From NCBI GenBank assembly GCA_047967505.1, contig CM106538.1: a stretch of DNA of 64,000 nucleotides. One strand, written 5' to 3'. Positions 33,046-43,795 of the stretch are shown piece after piece (the stretch's first letter is position 1; the number at the start of each line of letters is the position of its first letter). The notes beneath the pieces are model-generated. The model made no database searches. It saw nothing but the letters and a program-made list of their open reading frames with translations, and had not been told where the DNA came from. The DNA is from Dipteris shenzhenensis (lineage: Eukaryota > Polypodiophyta > Polypodiopsida > Gleicheniales). A program made the position numbers and the translations under genes.

Positions 33046-33599
33046 ATTTCTGCGGGATTCATAGTCTCTCCTGCTGCTGCAAGTTGATTGTTGTAGTCTT
33101 TGATGCGGAGTACATAAGCATGACCGGTTTCACTGCTGTTGCGGAAACTCTGGTTGATCTGGTTTCTCAGGGTGAGAATCCTGGATGTGTTCTTGGACTC
33201 GTAGAGAGCTGCGAACATATCCCATGCTTCTTTTGATGTCTTGACTGTGTTGAGCTGTCCTAGCATGACATCTTGCACATTCTGCTTGATCAGGTGATAG
33301 GCATACTTGTCTTTCTTATCCCATTCTGCTTGAGCTCGGGTAATGGCAGGATCTACTACTGGTGCGAAAACTATTTGTGTAGATGTAGATCCCGATGTAG
33401 ATCCCATTGCTGGTGCTGTGACAACAGATGGAGTAGAGCTACTGGTGGCTGGATCGGCCAATGGTCTAGGTATGGATCCATCGACATACTCCCATTTGTC
33501 TTGAAGCACAAGAATGGTCTCCATTCAGTATTTCCATGTACTGTAATTGGAGTTGTCTAACTTAGCAGATGCCTCCAGATTGAGGTTGCTAGTCGACAT
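33046..33599 (-). pseudogene. Copia-B gag fragment (UBN2-type)
   Basis: ATG at 33599 begins MSTSNLNLEASAKLDNSNYS, a typical copia gag start, then WKY, a TGA, and METILVLQDKWEYVDGS. Further on, DKKDKYAYHLIKQNVQDVML and WDMFAALYESKNTSRILTLR are the UBN2 (gag-polypeptide) signature. The frame is cut at 33046 by the 5' edge of the inverted gene copy; the rest of gag and all of pol of this element are missing from the window. Confidence 0.82.
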
Positions 33600-34370
33600 G
33601 GTGCAAACAATGTACTCAAAAGTGTCCTGAAAAACTCTGTATGAATCAACTGCAAATACACTGAAGATGCCAAGTGAAATCTCTGTACCGTCGATGAAGA
33701 TAGAACTGCAGTAAATAAGATCTGATCTATGTTACAAGGCTTGTGGCAATGATGCCGGGAATAGCCAAGAGGCTTTACAAGGCTGAAAAATGATGTGCAC
33801 GATGCCGTGAGATAGCCAAATAGGCTTTACAATGGTGGCATGTGTGTGAAATCAAGTGCTATCTGCCCACTGAATCAATCTGCAATGCCTCTAAACTCTG
33901 AAGTCTGCTCACTGAACTGATGAACGTAAGGTTTTAGGTAATGTAATGATGTGAAATCGAATGTGAGCGTATAGGTACTAGTCGGGAATTTCGGGCATGG
34001 CTTAGATTGGCAACTTGGGGAATTCAAAGCGTCCCCTCTATGGCGATCTAGTCTACTCTGATCTAGATCTAAACCAACCGTCGATCGATGAAAGAGCAGC
34101 AAATAATTCCTTTTCCTTTGTTCTTTTTAAGTGCTGGGTCAGATGCGTCGATGTAGAGGCAAATGTGCATGAAGGAAGTGGTTTTGTCAGCGAGGCTTAA
34201 ATGTGAGTGTAACTTGCGCCGAAATGTGCGCATGATGTAACGAGCGCGTAGAGCACGAAAAATCGAGCGACTTTCCTTTTTGGAGCACCCTCCAATTCTT
34301 CCTGGATCAAGAGATATGACTTGATCTAGGTGGAGGGGCAAAAGGAGTGCAAATGGTGCTCAATGATGAT
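33600..34370 (-). other. Copia-B leader, 3' part
   Basis: Non-coding leader between the receptor-kinase fragment and gag. At 33730-33830 it carries GGCTTTACAAGGCT and GGGAATAGCC boxes resembling those upstream of the triple-protease gene. Confidence 0.5.
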
Positions 34371-34770
34371 GTGTCACAGTGAGTCACATGCAGTGATGAT
34401 GTGGGACTGTGCTTAGCAAGAGGTGTGCCAGTGAAGCTCTGTGCTGAGGTGGCAGGAGTGTGCACATGCAGTGTGTGCACAGTGTGCCTGGCAAGGGACT
34501 GTGCCTGCAGAGGGTCAGTGCTGACTGGACTACTGAGGTGGCAGTGCTGAGGTGGCACAGATGATGTTAGCAGGGTGACATGGCACTGATGACGTGGCTT
34601 GATGATGTGGCTTGATGATGTGGCAGATGACATGGCAGTGCTGATGTGGCAGATGATGTGGTAGTGCTGACGTGGCAAATGATGTGGCAGTGCTGATGTG
34701 GCAGATGACGTGGTAGTGCTGACGTGGCAGATGACGTGGGGGCGATGACATGGCAGATAAGGTCTACCAC
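34371..34770. repeat. Short tandem repeat GATGTGGCAGTGCTGACGTGG
   Basis: Imperfect repeats of GATGTGGCAGTGCTGA, GACGTGGCAGAT and related phrases, period about 12-33 bp, densest at 34545-34760. Histidine- and serine-rich frames on the minus strand are artefacts of it. Confidence 0.85.
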
Positions 34771-34892
34771 GTGTCACAATGTAAACCAAGCTCTCTGACC
34801 TATGATCAATCTAACTGGGATTAACTTACCCTGACCCAGGTTGGAGCTTATCTGCCATGTGTCAGATGGATGTGGTTGCCTGCCAGAATCTT

Positions 34893-35527
34893 TTAAGATA
34901 CTCCGAAATCTTTGCAGATTCCGTCGATGGAGTCGTGAGGCTTCGTTGGAGGCTGAAACCGTGCTATGAAGCTTGGAAGCTGACCTTGGATGGGCGCTAT
35001 CGAAGGAGACCACAGGTTGATGAACATAACATTCTTCCCTTGAGAGTCGCAGTTGATGCCCTGCCAGGAAGAGCAAGCATCGTTGCCAGTCCACGACGAC
35101 ACCAAAGTCGTGGGATAATTCATGCCAGCAAGGAACGACAGCAATGTGGTGACTTGTGGGTCGCAGGCTACTCCCACTAGGCTCGAACAGAAGCTGTTTC
35201 CCGAGTATATATAATCGGAAGCGTTGGTGATGGAGGGGATGGAAACTATAGGGCCATCTAGCATGTTGCCATGGACATCCAAGATCTGCAACGAGGACGA
35301 AGAGAACGTGGAAGGTATTTGGCCGACAAGCTTATTGTTGTTGAGCCTGAGTTCTGTGAGCGAGACTGCAGAGCCAAGGGAAGGAGGAATGGGACCAGAG
35401 AAGCTGTTGACGTGAAGGAGCTTGCTGCTCTGGGAGCTTGATGTTGTAGAAGGCCGCGTTGAGTGCGCTGTCGAAGGCGCTGTTGTGAGAGGCTAGAGGT
35501 GCATGGCGGGGCTGCAGGCGCTAGCAT
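34893..35527 (-). pseudogene. TMK-like LRR receptor kinase ectodomain fragment
   Basis: On the minus strand, NSFSGPIPPSLGSAVSLTEL, LRLNNNKLVGQIPSTFSS and LQILDVHGNMLDGPI are consecutive leucine-rich repeats. They are followed by CDPQVTTLLSFLAGMNYP and SSWTGNDACSSWQGINCDSQ. The latter is the Cys/Trp-rich island between LRR blocks found in TMK-type (transmembrane kinase) receptors of land plants. The frame shifts once near 35390 and 35291, and homology stops after VMFINL (about 35013). No transmembrane or kinase region follows. It lies between the primer-binding site (36237) and gag (33599) of Copia-B, which suggests capture by the element, although a host exon split by insertions is possible. 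Confidence 0.75.
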
Positions 35528-36236
35528 TTTTTAGGAGAGGCGTGCACTTTGCCGTGAGGCGTAGGAGCCATGGAGGAGCCACGTAGGCTTGGAGACAACT
35601 ATTCGAGGCGTGAGGCTAGCGGCGGCCGATCGACAAAGAAGATGACGATGGAGGTGGCCTGTGATACAAGAGGCTGAGAGCCCGTCTGCGTTGGAGTTTT
35701 CGTTGCTTGAAGCCTCAGGTCGTTGGAGTCTCACAAGCTGTAGTCATTGTATTGGGAGGCTTAGAGCCTTAGAGCTGTGGAGTCCAAGCTTTGGCTAAGC
35801 GAGTCATGGGCTTTGCTTGAAGCCTTAGATAGAAGCTTGAGTGTTGGATCTGGTGATGCTACTCGGTGGTCGACGTTGATGTTGGGTCTCTGTTGTAGGT
35901 GGGAGCTCTAAGTTCTTGCCCTTCTCTCAAGCTCTCTCTCTCTTTCACTCACAAAAGTTCTCAGAGAACTTCACACATCTCAAGGAAACCTTTCTTTCTC
36001 ATAAATCACAAAGCTCTCTCACACAAATATAAAACAGATATATCTAAATCTCTCTCTTCGGAAGAGAAGAACTCTCACTCTCACAGAAGAATGAACGGAA
36101 ATATCTCACCAAATGGACGGAATTTTCTCTCAACAGAAGTGAAGGGAAGGATCTCACAATCACTCAAGAGAACTCTCAATCTCACAATCTCTCTCACACT
36201 CTCAAGAATCACAATGTCTCAGCGGAAGACAAGGAA
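35528..36236 (-). other. Copia-B leader, 5' part, CT/GA-rich
   Basis: Leader directly after the primer-binding site, with CTCTCTCACA-rich tracts (35925-36230). No gene is recognised, although 35531-35760 may be degenerate sequence from the same captured gene. Confidence 0.5.
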
Positions 36237-36506
36237 GCTCTGATACCATGACAAAATATGAAGAGGGGAGAGGAGAAGAGTGGAGATGAGGAGAGAGGGC
36301 ACAACTAGAGAGCACACCACAAAATGACTAACAGTACACTAGAATTAGTTGAAAAAATAAAATATATACAAACCCTTTTAGGGTTAGGGTTAGGGGATCT
36401 AACCCTTTCCTTTATAGCACTCTATAAGGTTAGTGCTATGCACATATGATCACGTGATGGTGCTATGCACACATGATCACATGATGTTGAGCGTGAACTC
36501 TCAACA
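36237..36506 (-). mobile_element. Copia-B 5' LTR and primer-binding site
   Basis: On the minus strand the LTR runs 36506-36249 (258 bp), from TGTTGAGAGTTCACGC to TTTTGTCA, followed at once by TGGTATCAGAGC (36248-36237), the initiator-Met primer site. It includes TTAGGGTTAGGG near 36380. The LTR starts exactly where the pol of Copia-A1 breaks off, so Copia-B inserted there. No 3' LTR is in the window. Confidence 0.88.
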
Positions 36507-37131
36507 CCTCTGGCGTCATGCCATGTATTGCTACAGTGGGAAACCTGTTCATTATATAGACTGCTGTAGCAACTGCTTCAGCCCAATAATAATCTGGTAG
36601 ATCTTTTTCATTTAGCATAGCCCGAGATACCTCTCCAATATGCCTATTTTTTCTTTCTGCAATTCCATTTTGCTGTGGGGTATGATTGCATGAATATTGC
36701 TGCTTTATACCATGCTCCTGCAAGAACCTTGCAAACTCATTTGAGAGGTACTCTCCCCCTCCATCTGACCTTAGGCATTTTATTTGCAGGCCTGTTTCTT
36801 TTTCAACCATAGCTTTGAAAGCTTTGAAGTGCCCAAACACTTCACTTTTCTTTTTCATAAAATACACCCACAATTTTCTGCTGAAGTCATCAATAAATGT
36901 GACAAAATAGTGATAGCCTCCAATAGATGCAGCTTTTGTAGTCCACACATCAGAGTGGATTAATTCCAATGGCTTTTTACTCTCTTGAACATGCCTAGGA
37001 AAAGGTTTCCTTGCCTGTTTCCCAAATTGATAGGCTTCACAAACCTTGTGCATTTCTGCAACCTTGAATTTAGGCAATCCTGCAACAATATTTTGGGCTT
37101 GCATTGATTTAAGTCACTGTATATTAACATG
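36507..37131 (-). pseudogene. Copia-A1 integrase, cut by Copia-B
   Basis: Minus-strand integrase core: IHSDVWTTKAASIGGYHYFV with first Asp, FIDDFSRKLWVYFMKKKSEV, CLRSDGGGEYLSNEFARFLQ with second Asp, and TPQQNGIAERKNRHIGE with the catalytic Glu. The frame then reads YYWAEAVATAVYIMNR and stops matching at 36507, where the LTR of Copia-B begins. The His/Cys-rich N-terminal zinc motif is partial (HKRIGH lies upstream of a stop). Reverse transcriptase and RNase H of this copy are absent. Confidence 0.88.
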
Positions 37132-37146
37132 ACCAATGCGTTTGTG

Positions 37147-37569
37147 CTAGATATCAATATCTGCAACTACACTGGTCCCATGTGCAAACATTGCTGCACT
37201 CAATTCAGGCATGTCTGCATCCAACGTAAACATCCTGCCCTTCTTCTTTCCTTTTGCTATCAAGCGACCATTATTTTTCATATCGTCAACAAAGCATCCA
37301 TGAGGATTAAATCTGACCTGCAAGCCCCGCTCAACCATCTGACCAACAGAAACCAGGTTCTTGGTGATGTTCGGAACATGAAATACATCAGACAAGTATT
37401 TCTTTTTCCCATCCTGCATAGACAAAGGAATTTTGCCAATCTGCACAATAGGATGTGCAGTATCATCACCAGTCTCCACAAATCCTGGTTTTTCCATTTT
37501 TCTTGCATCCTGCATCCATTCAGCATGACCTGTCATGTGGTTTGACGCACTTGAATCAACATACCACAC
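37147..37569 (-). pseudogene. Copia-A1 protease and pre-integrase segment
   Basis: The frame begins WYVDSSASNHMTGHAEWMQD; DSSAS corresponds to the aspartic protease active site (usually DSGAS, here Gly to Ser). It continues through GKKKYLSDVFHVPNITKNLV, the usual end of copia protease, into the pre-integrase region. A TAG at 37147-37149 replaces the Trp codon expected before HKRIGH. The sister copy Copia-A2 has the same TAG (60696-60698). Confidence 0.85.
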
Positions 37570-37658
37570 ATCATTGCTTTCTTCGAGCTTTCTTCTGCAC
37601 TTGTTACAGAATTTGTCATATGCTGCACCATAAACAAATGCTCAATTCTGTCATCACC

Positions 37659-38594
37659 CTATCTACTAGAGGATGCATAATTGCCTTGCTGCAATTTTCC
37701 ATTCATAATGTCATTCTGCTTTTTGTAGCAGTCTTTAGCCATATGATCCATTTTGCCACAATAGTAGCATTCAACATTGCTGTTTGCATTTTGGCCTCTC
37801 TGCCATCCACCACGGCCTCTTTGGCTCCCCCTGCCTCTAGAGTTACCACGTCCTCCTGCATAGGACTGGTTTTCTTGCGTTTGTTGCATATTCTGATTTC
37901 TACCACGGCCTGCAGATCGGCCTCCTCTACCTCTGCCTCTACCTCTGCCAGCATTTGAGTAGAAGACAGTTTCTTTTGAAGTTCCTGCTGAAGAAGATGC
38001 ACCCCCATTTCTCTGCTCTTCAGAAATTAGAAGAGCAATCAACTCCTCAAAATCAGGAAATTTTTCACGGACGTCAATGGATGTCTGAAACTGTGCATAA
38101 TCCTTTCCTAGACCATTCAAGGTCACAGAGACCAAATCGTCATCATCCACTGGCGACCCAATGGAAGCAAGTGCATCTGCAATTTTCTTCACTTTCATGT
38201 GGTAGTCATTTATGCTCAAATTTTCTCTCTGCACATTGTGCAACTCCTGTTTGAGTTGCATTTTCCTGGCTTGCATATTTGTGCTATACATTTTTGCCAA
38301 AGTATCCCATGCCTCCTTTGGCGTATTTGCATCCTGAATATGCACAATTATGGAGTCCGAAATACTGATAGACAGCCAGTACATAACTTTCCTGGCTCTC
38401 TCATGCCATCCTTCAAATGCCTGCATTTCCTGTTGACTGGGAACATTAGGAAGAACAGGTTCTTCTTCATTTCCTATAATGAACTCCCAATAGCCTTTTC
38501 CCATCAAGAAATTCGTCATTCTAAACTTCCATGCCTGGAAGTTGTTCTTGTCAAGCTTTTCAGTGATAATTTGTGAAACTGAATCAGATGCCAT
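37659..38594 (-). CDS. Copia-A1 gag
   Basis: ATG at 38594 gives MASDSVSQIITEKLDKNNFQ. A 311-residue open frame covers the UBN2 capsid-like domain (WDTLAKMYSTNMQARKMQLK), an RGG-rich nucleic-acid-binding stretch (GRGRGRGRGGRSAGRGR) and one CCHC zinc knuckle (CYYCGKMDHMAKDC). It ends at TAG 37659-37661, where Copia-A2 has CAG in the same place, so in a complete element the frame would run on into protease. Gag forms the virus-like particle that packages the element RNA. Confidence 0.85.
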   Translation of the reverse strand: MASDSVSQIITEKLDKNNFQAWKFRMTNFLMGKGYWEFIIGNEEEPVLPNVPSQQEMQAFEGWHERARKVMYWLSISISDSIIVHIQDANTPKEAWDTLAKMYSTNMQARKMQLKQELHNVQRENLSINDYHMKVKKIADALASIGSPVDDDDLVSVTLNGLGKDYAQFQTSIDVREKFPDFEELIALLISEEQRNGGASSSAGTSKETVFYSNAGRGRGRGRGGRSAGRGRNQNMQQTQENQSYAGGRGNSRGRGSQRGRGGWQRGQNANSNVECYYCGKMDHMAKDCYKKQNDIMNGKLQQGNYASSSR

Positions 38595-39138
38595 TACAGA
38601 GCACTGCAAAATATTCTGTCACTGCAAAAAAACACAGCTTTTGCCTCACACGGGCAGATCTGCAAAACTGACAAAAGTGGTATTTCACGACACAGTCACT
38701 TCCTAGTGACGATTTTGCATCAACAGGCAACAAGCATGAATCTGCAACTCCCAATGTCTCTGCGCATAGGCATACGATGCAATTTCTGCGGCAACTTTTC
38801 ACCGATCTGCAGAATAGTGGTCGCACAGCAAAAACAGGGCCTTTTTCTGAGCGCCTGCGGAGAACTTCCGCCTCCAAGACGGGCCCCGAAATGACCTCGA
38901 ATCAGAAAAATAAAGTCACCGGGGGCTTCGTCCTCGCCCGCAGCATATAATGCCCTCTCACCACACCATGAAGGGCGTCTCAATCTGAGACAGTGCACTC
39001 TTGCACTTCCGGCTGTGCTACCTGCAGAGATTTGCTCCCAAACTCAAAAAAGGAAAGCAACACTGGTCCTCTTACCAGGACACTGCGAACTTGGTTTGCT
39101 TTCTTGCGCTCCTTACCATGAACCTGGCTCTGATACAA
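38595..39138 (-). other. Copia-A1 leader and primer-binding site
   Basis: Non-coding leader from the LTR edge to gag. The primer site reads TTGTATCAGAGC on the minus strand (39138-39127), with one change from TGGTATCAGAGC. Confidence 0.75.
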
Positions 39139-39490
39139 TGTGAAGATTGTGGGAGAGAGGGAAGGAGTCTCACTTACGGCTTTCTCACATGCACAATGGG
39201 GGAATACACACAAAGGTGGAGGCTGAAAACAGTTTTCCTCTTCTTAGTTGTGAAAGCCAAAAGAACTCTAGTACAAAGAAATAGAAGAACCCTATATGTG
39301 GGTCTCAAACCAAACTCAACTAACTAAGGTGGCATACTAACTGAGCCACGAACTAGTGTAGATAAGGATAGCTGTCATCCAGCTATTATTCGTGGGCGGT
39401 GTACCAACCGCATCTCCAGCTAACAAGTCGGTGACATAAATGCACAACAGTCACCCTGGCATATCGCGAGTGGAGCTCGATATCTCAACA
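39139..39490 (-). repeat. Copia-A1 5' LTR
   Basis: 352-bp LTR on the minus strand, starting TGTTGAGATATC at 39490 and ending CTTCACA at 39139. Its outer edge abuts the RNase H fragment at 39491. Confidence 0.9.
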
Positions 39491-40192
39491 AAGTTGAGCA
39501 CAGACAAGACCCTACTATGTACAAATGCATAGTAGGAAGTTTGATTTATATGACCATTACCAGGCCCAATTTGAGCTATGCTATTGGGTTGGTAAGTCAG
39601 TTTATGCAAGCTCCAAGGAAACTGCATTTGGATGCGGCTAGACGCATACTGAGGCATTTGAAGTCCACATTGTAGTATGGACTATTTTATGAGACTGGGG
39701 TTCACATACAATTGCATGGATACACTGATGTTGATTGGGCTGGTAGTATTTCTTATAGATGATCTACCAATGGATATGTGTTCTCTTTTGGGAGTGCTAT
39801 AGTCACTTGGAGCAGCATGAAATAGCCTACAGTTGCCTTGTCGAGCATAGAGGCTAAGTATAAGGGTATAGCAATGGCTGCATGTGAGGCAACTTGGTTG
39901 CATAAGCTACTTTATGATATGCATCCTACAGATGGGCCAGTTGTCATTTATTGTGACAACATAAGCAATATACAGTTGGCAAATAGCCCAGTCTATCATG
40001 CTAGAACAAAGCACATTGAGGTGCATGATCACTACGTGTGGGAGAAGGTTCTAGTAGGTTTTATTGATCTAGTTTATGTCAGTCAGAGGATCAAGTAGCC
40101 GACATATTCATGAAGACGTTGGGCACAGATAAGCTGCGCAAGTTTAGAGATCTACTTGATGTGCAGGAATTGGGATTGAGCTTGAGGGAGAG
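39491..40192 (+). pseudogene. Copia-A3 reverse transcriptase end and RNase H
   Basis: Reading across a few stops gives the end of reverse transcriptase (TITRPNLSYAIGLVSQFMQA) and RNase H: HGYTDVDWAGS, then STNGYVFSFG, then SSIEAKYKGIAMAACEATWL, YCDNISNIQLANSP and ARTKHIEVHDHYV. It ends DKLRKFRDLLDVQELGLS just before a purine tract and the LTR at 40193. TAG and TGA codons occur at several places. It carries the 3' end of the same family whose 5' half is Copia-A1, on the opposite strand. Confidence 0.85.
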
Positions 40193-40548
40193 TGTTGAGA
40201 TATCGAGCTCCACTCCTGATATGCCACGGTGACCGTTGTGCATTTATGTCACCGACTTGTTAATTGCAGATGCGGTTGGTGCACTACCCATGAATAATAG
40301 CTGGATGACAGATATCTTTATGCACTCTAGTTCGTGGCTCAGTTAGTATGCCACCTTAGTTAGCTGAGTTTGGTTTGAGACCCACATATAGGGTTCACCT
40401 ATTCCTTTTGTACTTAGAGAGTTCTTTTGGCTTTCACAACTAAGAAGAGGAAAACTGTTTTCAACCTCCACCTTTGTGTGTATTCCTCCATTGTGTATGT
40501 GGGAAAGCCACAAGTGAGACTCCTTCCTTCTCTCCCACTCTCTTCACA
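40193..40548 (+). repeat. Copia-A3 3' LTR
   Basis: 356-bp LTR from TGTTGAGATATC to TCTTCACA, preceded by the polypurine tract TTGAGGGAGAG. No primer-binding site follows, as expected for a 3' LTR. Confidence 0.9.
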
Positions 40549-41384
40549 AACTATCCCGTGAGGAGACCAAGCACTGGGCCAATCATCCTGCTAAAGAGTA
40601 CCAGCCTTAATCTGCTTGGCTTTGAGTAGGGCCATGTGGTTGCAGTGGCCCTACAAGTCATCACGCGGCAAGGCATTAGGCAAAGCAATGAGGAAGTTCA
40701 CAAGGAAGAGTAAAGGATCCTAGTTGCTTGGCCTCGAGATTCCCCCACATCCCCTAACTCAATCCAAGAAGACCATTCGAGTAGGTGACGGCTGCAACCA
40801 GGTGACGACTGTGACCAGGTGCTCATCCAGGACAGTTTTGATGAGGAGATAGCTACTCTTGCCACCTCCTCTACTTCCAAACAAGCTTTCACCTAGGGTG
40901 ACCATGAAGTGCTTCGGAGCCCAAAGGTAAACAATCAAGTATAGGCTCAAGGCCTAGCACCCTCGCCCTCCTATAAGGAGACCTATCCCGACTTGCCGGT
41001 CCTAGAAAAGCAATACATAAAAGATGCATAGAACTTGGTATGGGACTACCAAGAGAAGTTCTAGCATTGACTAAAGGTCAGCAGAGGGTCAAATACTATT
41101 CATCTAGCCCACTTGATGGGTCACCGAGGGGCGAAGTTGCTAAAGATGCCGGAGAGGGTGGAGGAAGAGGAATAGCTTCAAGCAGTCAAAAACTATAGAT
41201 CTAATGCAAAAGATGTTCTAGGAAGACCTAGTATTGCAGAATCTAGGGGAAATCCCATCCTATGGCATGATCTATCCAATTGGATGAATAGACCATTCTT
41301 ACCCCCAACCCTTGCTAGCCCTATGCCCAACCAATCATTGCCAGAAAAGGGGTAGAATCTACCTAAGGTTCCCATCAAAAGTTG
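40549..41384 (+). pseudogene. Decayed Ty3/gypsy gag-region remnant
   Basis: Not readable as one frame. The stretch at 41221-41375 (CCAATTGGATGAATAGACC, then ACCCCCAACCCTTGC) is the reverse complement of gypsy sequence at 48295-48430, so a second, opposite-strand copy of that element lies here. Confidence 0.5.
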
Positions 41385-41660
41385 TGTTAGAGGCATTACA
41401 CGAAAACTTGGGCAATGTTGTTCGAGGGAGGGGAGTTTGGGCAGCTTCTTAGGTGGGTAGGGCAAGATCTAGAGGAGGTGGTAGTAGATTTTTTACAGTG
41501 GGAGTGATGGTACTAAAGAGGGTTATTGCACTATTTCCCTCTTCCTTGGTGACTTCCTTTCGGTAGGCTATGTGAATTGTTTCAAAATTGCTCACCAAGG
41601 ACACAAGTGAGTCTTGGAGAGCATGTAGCACCCTATTAAATAGAATTATTATTTTGCCAT
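41385..41660. repeat. Dispersed repeat, copy 1
   Basis: About 270 bp, including GTTGTTCGAGG and GATCTAGAGGAGGTGGTAG, then GTGACTTCCTTTCGGTAGGC and AGCACCCTATTAAA, matches 43535-43795 in the same orientation. Probably part of the gypsy elements. Confidence 0.75.
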
Positions 41661-41665
41661 TATGA

Positions 41666-41790
41666 AGGGGGATAGAGTGGCAACCACAAGCCATTATGAA
41701 AGAAACAAGAGAACACCAAAAACATTCTCTTGGAAGAGAAGAGGGAGCTTGTATTCAACTTGTGCAAACAACAATGAAGACCAAAGCCAA
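41666..41790. repeat. Gypsy LTR-like segment, copy 1
   Basis: GAGTGGCAACCACAAG, then CTCTTGGAAGAGAAGAGGGA and GCTTGTATTCAACTTGTGC, matches 51061-51183. Its position outside the gypsy internal regions suggests LTR sequence, but no clean TG/CA ends are seen. Confidence 0.6.
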
Positions 41791-43534
41791 CCATTTGGCC
41801 TTTTATACAAGTCACCTTTTGAAGGGAGGGCCAACCCTTTTCCTTTTTAGCACTCTCCCTCTCTTTACAACCAAAGGCTCTTCGGCCCATAGGGTGCCAA
41901 GGCATATTGCTATTCTTACCATCTCTCCCTACTTGTAGAAAAAGCGCTTGTGTTTTTAGAGCACTTGGGACAAGCCTAGAATTAGGAGGTGGTCCTAACC
42001 ACTTCCCAAATAGCGCTTGTGTTAGCCTCATGCCTCCTACTCAAATTCGTGAATGCCCTCATGCCTTAAACCATTTGTGGTTCAAATCCCATGCCTGAGG
42101 CTCAAAACTTGGAGTGGTGAGGCTTAACTTCTGCGAGATACCCCACGATAACCCTGCACATTGCCTCAAATCCTTTGCTTTGAAATATCAGGGAATCAAA
42201 CTCCCTGAGTGTGAGTTGTACTCCTTTTATTTCTATTTTCATTGGCGTGGCTATTTCCATGGACGTAGACTTGAAGTGTGCATGTTGCTTGCACTATTTG
42301 GTCTTGGTGTTAGCTAGAACATACAACCTATGCCTGGAATCCTTGAATTCTTGGACTTTGGAGTGGACTTTGGGTGTTTGGGGATCAAACTCCCTCAGTT
42401 TGATCTATACTCCTTTTGCATGCACATTGCTTGTAATCATTGGTTGGGGGTCAAACTCCTTGAGCTTGTCTATTGAAGTAGATCATACAGCCGGGTCACC
42501 TTTAATCACTGATTACACTACATTTGGTGGTTGTACTCTATGGATGTTAACATGCCCCCTTTCCTGCTACTAATCCCTCCTCGAGTCTGCCACGTTGGAC
42601 GATGTTGGTGGTGAGGATAGTCTGTAGGACAACATAGTGGTCCAACTATCGTGACATGAGGTGAGTGAGGTACAAGCGGTACTTTGTATGTGCGGAGGTG
42701 ATGAATGTGGAGATTGACAATCTGGTTGTTCAAATTGTGGAAGCGATCTCGATGGGGTGACTGTGAGTGGGAAGATCACGAAGGAGTAAGAGGAGGAGGT
42801 GGTTGAAATGTACCATGGTGACGATGGTAGGATCTAGAATTGAGTCGTATGTGTCGTTGAATTACTGGAGGTGAAATAAAAATCCCTCCTGAGTCATCTC
42901 TTTGGGGAAGTTGTACTTGGAAAAGTTGAACAACACATTTGGGTCCTTCTACTGGAGGTCTCGACATGCGGCCCAAGTCCATCATCATTCCATGGTCATG
43001 TACAGTGGGTGGACTCGATGATTGATGGGTGTGCTATGGTAGTAGCATGAAAATTTCTCTAGCTTTAAGAAGGGGAGCCGCCATTGTGGCTACAGATTAA
43101 CATCGGCATCGGTCGTGGGGACTAGGGCATCGGGGGCAAGCCTGTATCCTCCACTTGTGCACTTAGGATGCGAGTGGTGCCAATCATCAAAGGACTGCAT
43201 GATGAATTGGTGCACCTCAAGAATTTCATAGAGGTGGAGGTTTGAGCCCTCAAGTTGGCACTTCCAATGGTGCATTAGGATGCTATCGTGCAGCTCCTAA
43301 AAGGACTGTAAGTCTGGGTGCCAGTAGACATCTTCAGGGGGTGAAACTGGCGAGGATGGTGGAGCGTCATCATCTGCATGTGGCATGGGCTCCAGCTTTG
43401 TTGTGCCTACAAGCATTGATGCATCAACTCTTTGTATAGAATTGGCTACTGTGAGTAGTGTGTTGAAGGCTTCGTCAAGAAGATCGACTGGAGCACTAGA
43501 GGAGATGGACGGGGAGGGTCCGTGGTATGCGATG
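41791..43534. other. Unassigned repeat-like sequence
   Basis: Short frames on both strands carry no motif I can name. The composition and neighbours suggest old transposon sequence. No gene or RNA is seen. Confidence 0.4.
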
Positions 43535-43795
43535 GTGGTGTTAGAGGCATTAGATGAGTACTTAGGCAGTGTTGTTCGAGGAAGGGGAGCATGGGCAACT
43601 TGTTGGGTGGGTAGGGTGGGATCTAGAGGAGGTGGTAGCAGAATTTTTGTAGGGGGGCAGTGGTATTAAGGAGGTTGATTACATTATTTATGTCTTCCTA
43701 GGTGACTTCCTTTAGGTAGGCTACGTGAATTGTTTCGAAACACCAAGGACTCAAGTGAGTCCTATAGCACCCTATTAAAGAGGATTATTATTCTG
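43535..43795. repeat. Dispersed repeat, copy 2
   Basis: Second copy of the 41385-41660 repeat, diverged by small indels. Confidence 0.75.

Noticed and set aside
34307-34789. His/Ser/Thr-rich frames on the minus strand
   Set aside because: Three overlapping frames over a GATGTGGCAGTGCTGA tandem repeat; no independent support.
42211-43669. Short frames of 60-120 codons on both strands
   Set aside because: No recognisable motif, no consistent strand, and the flanks are decayed gypsy repeats.
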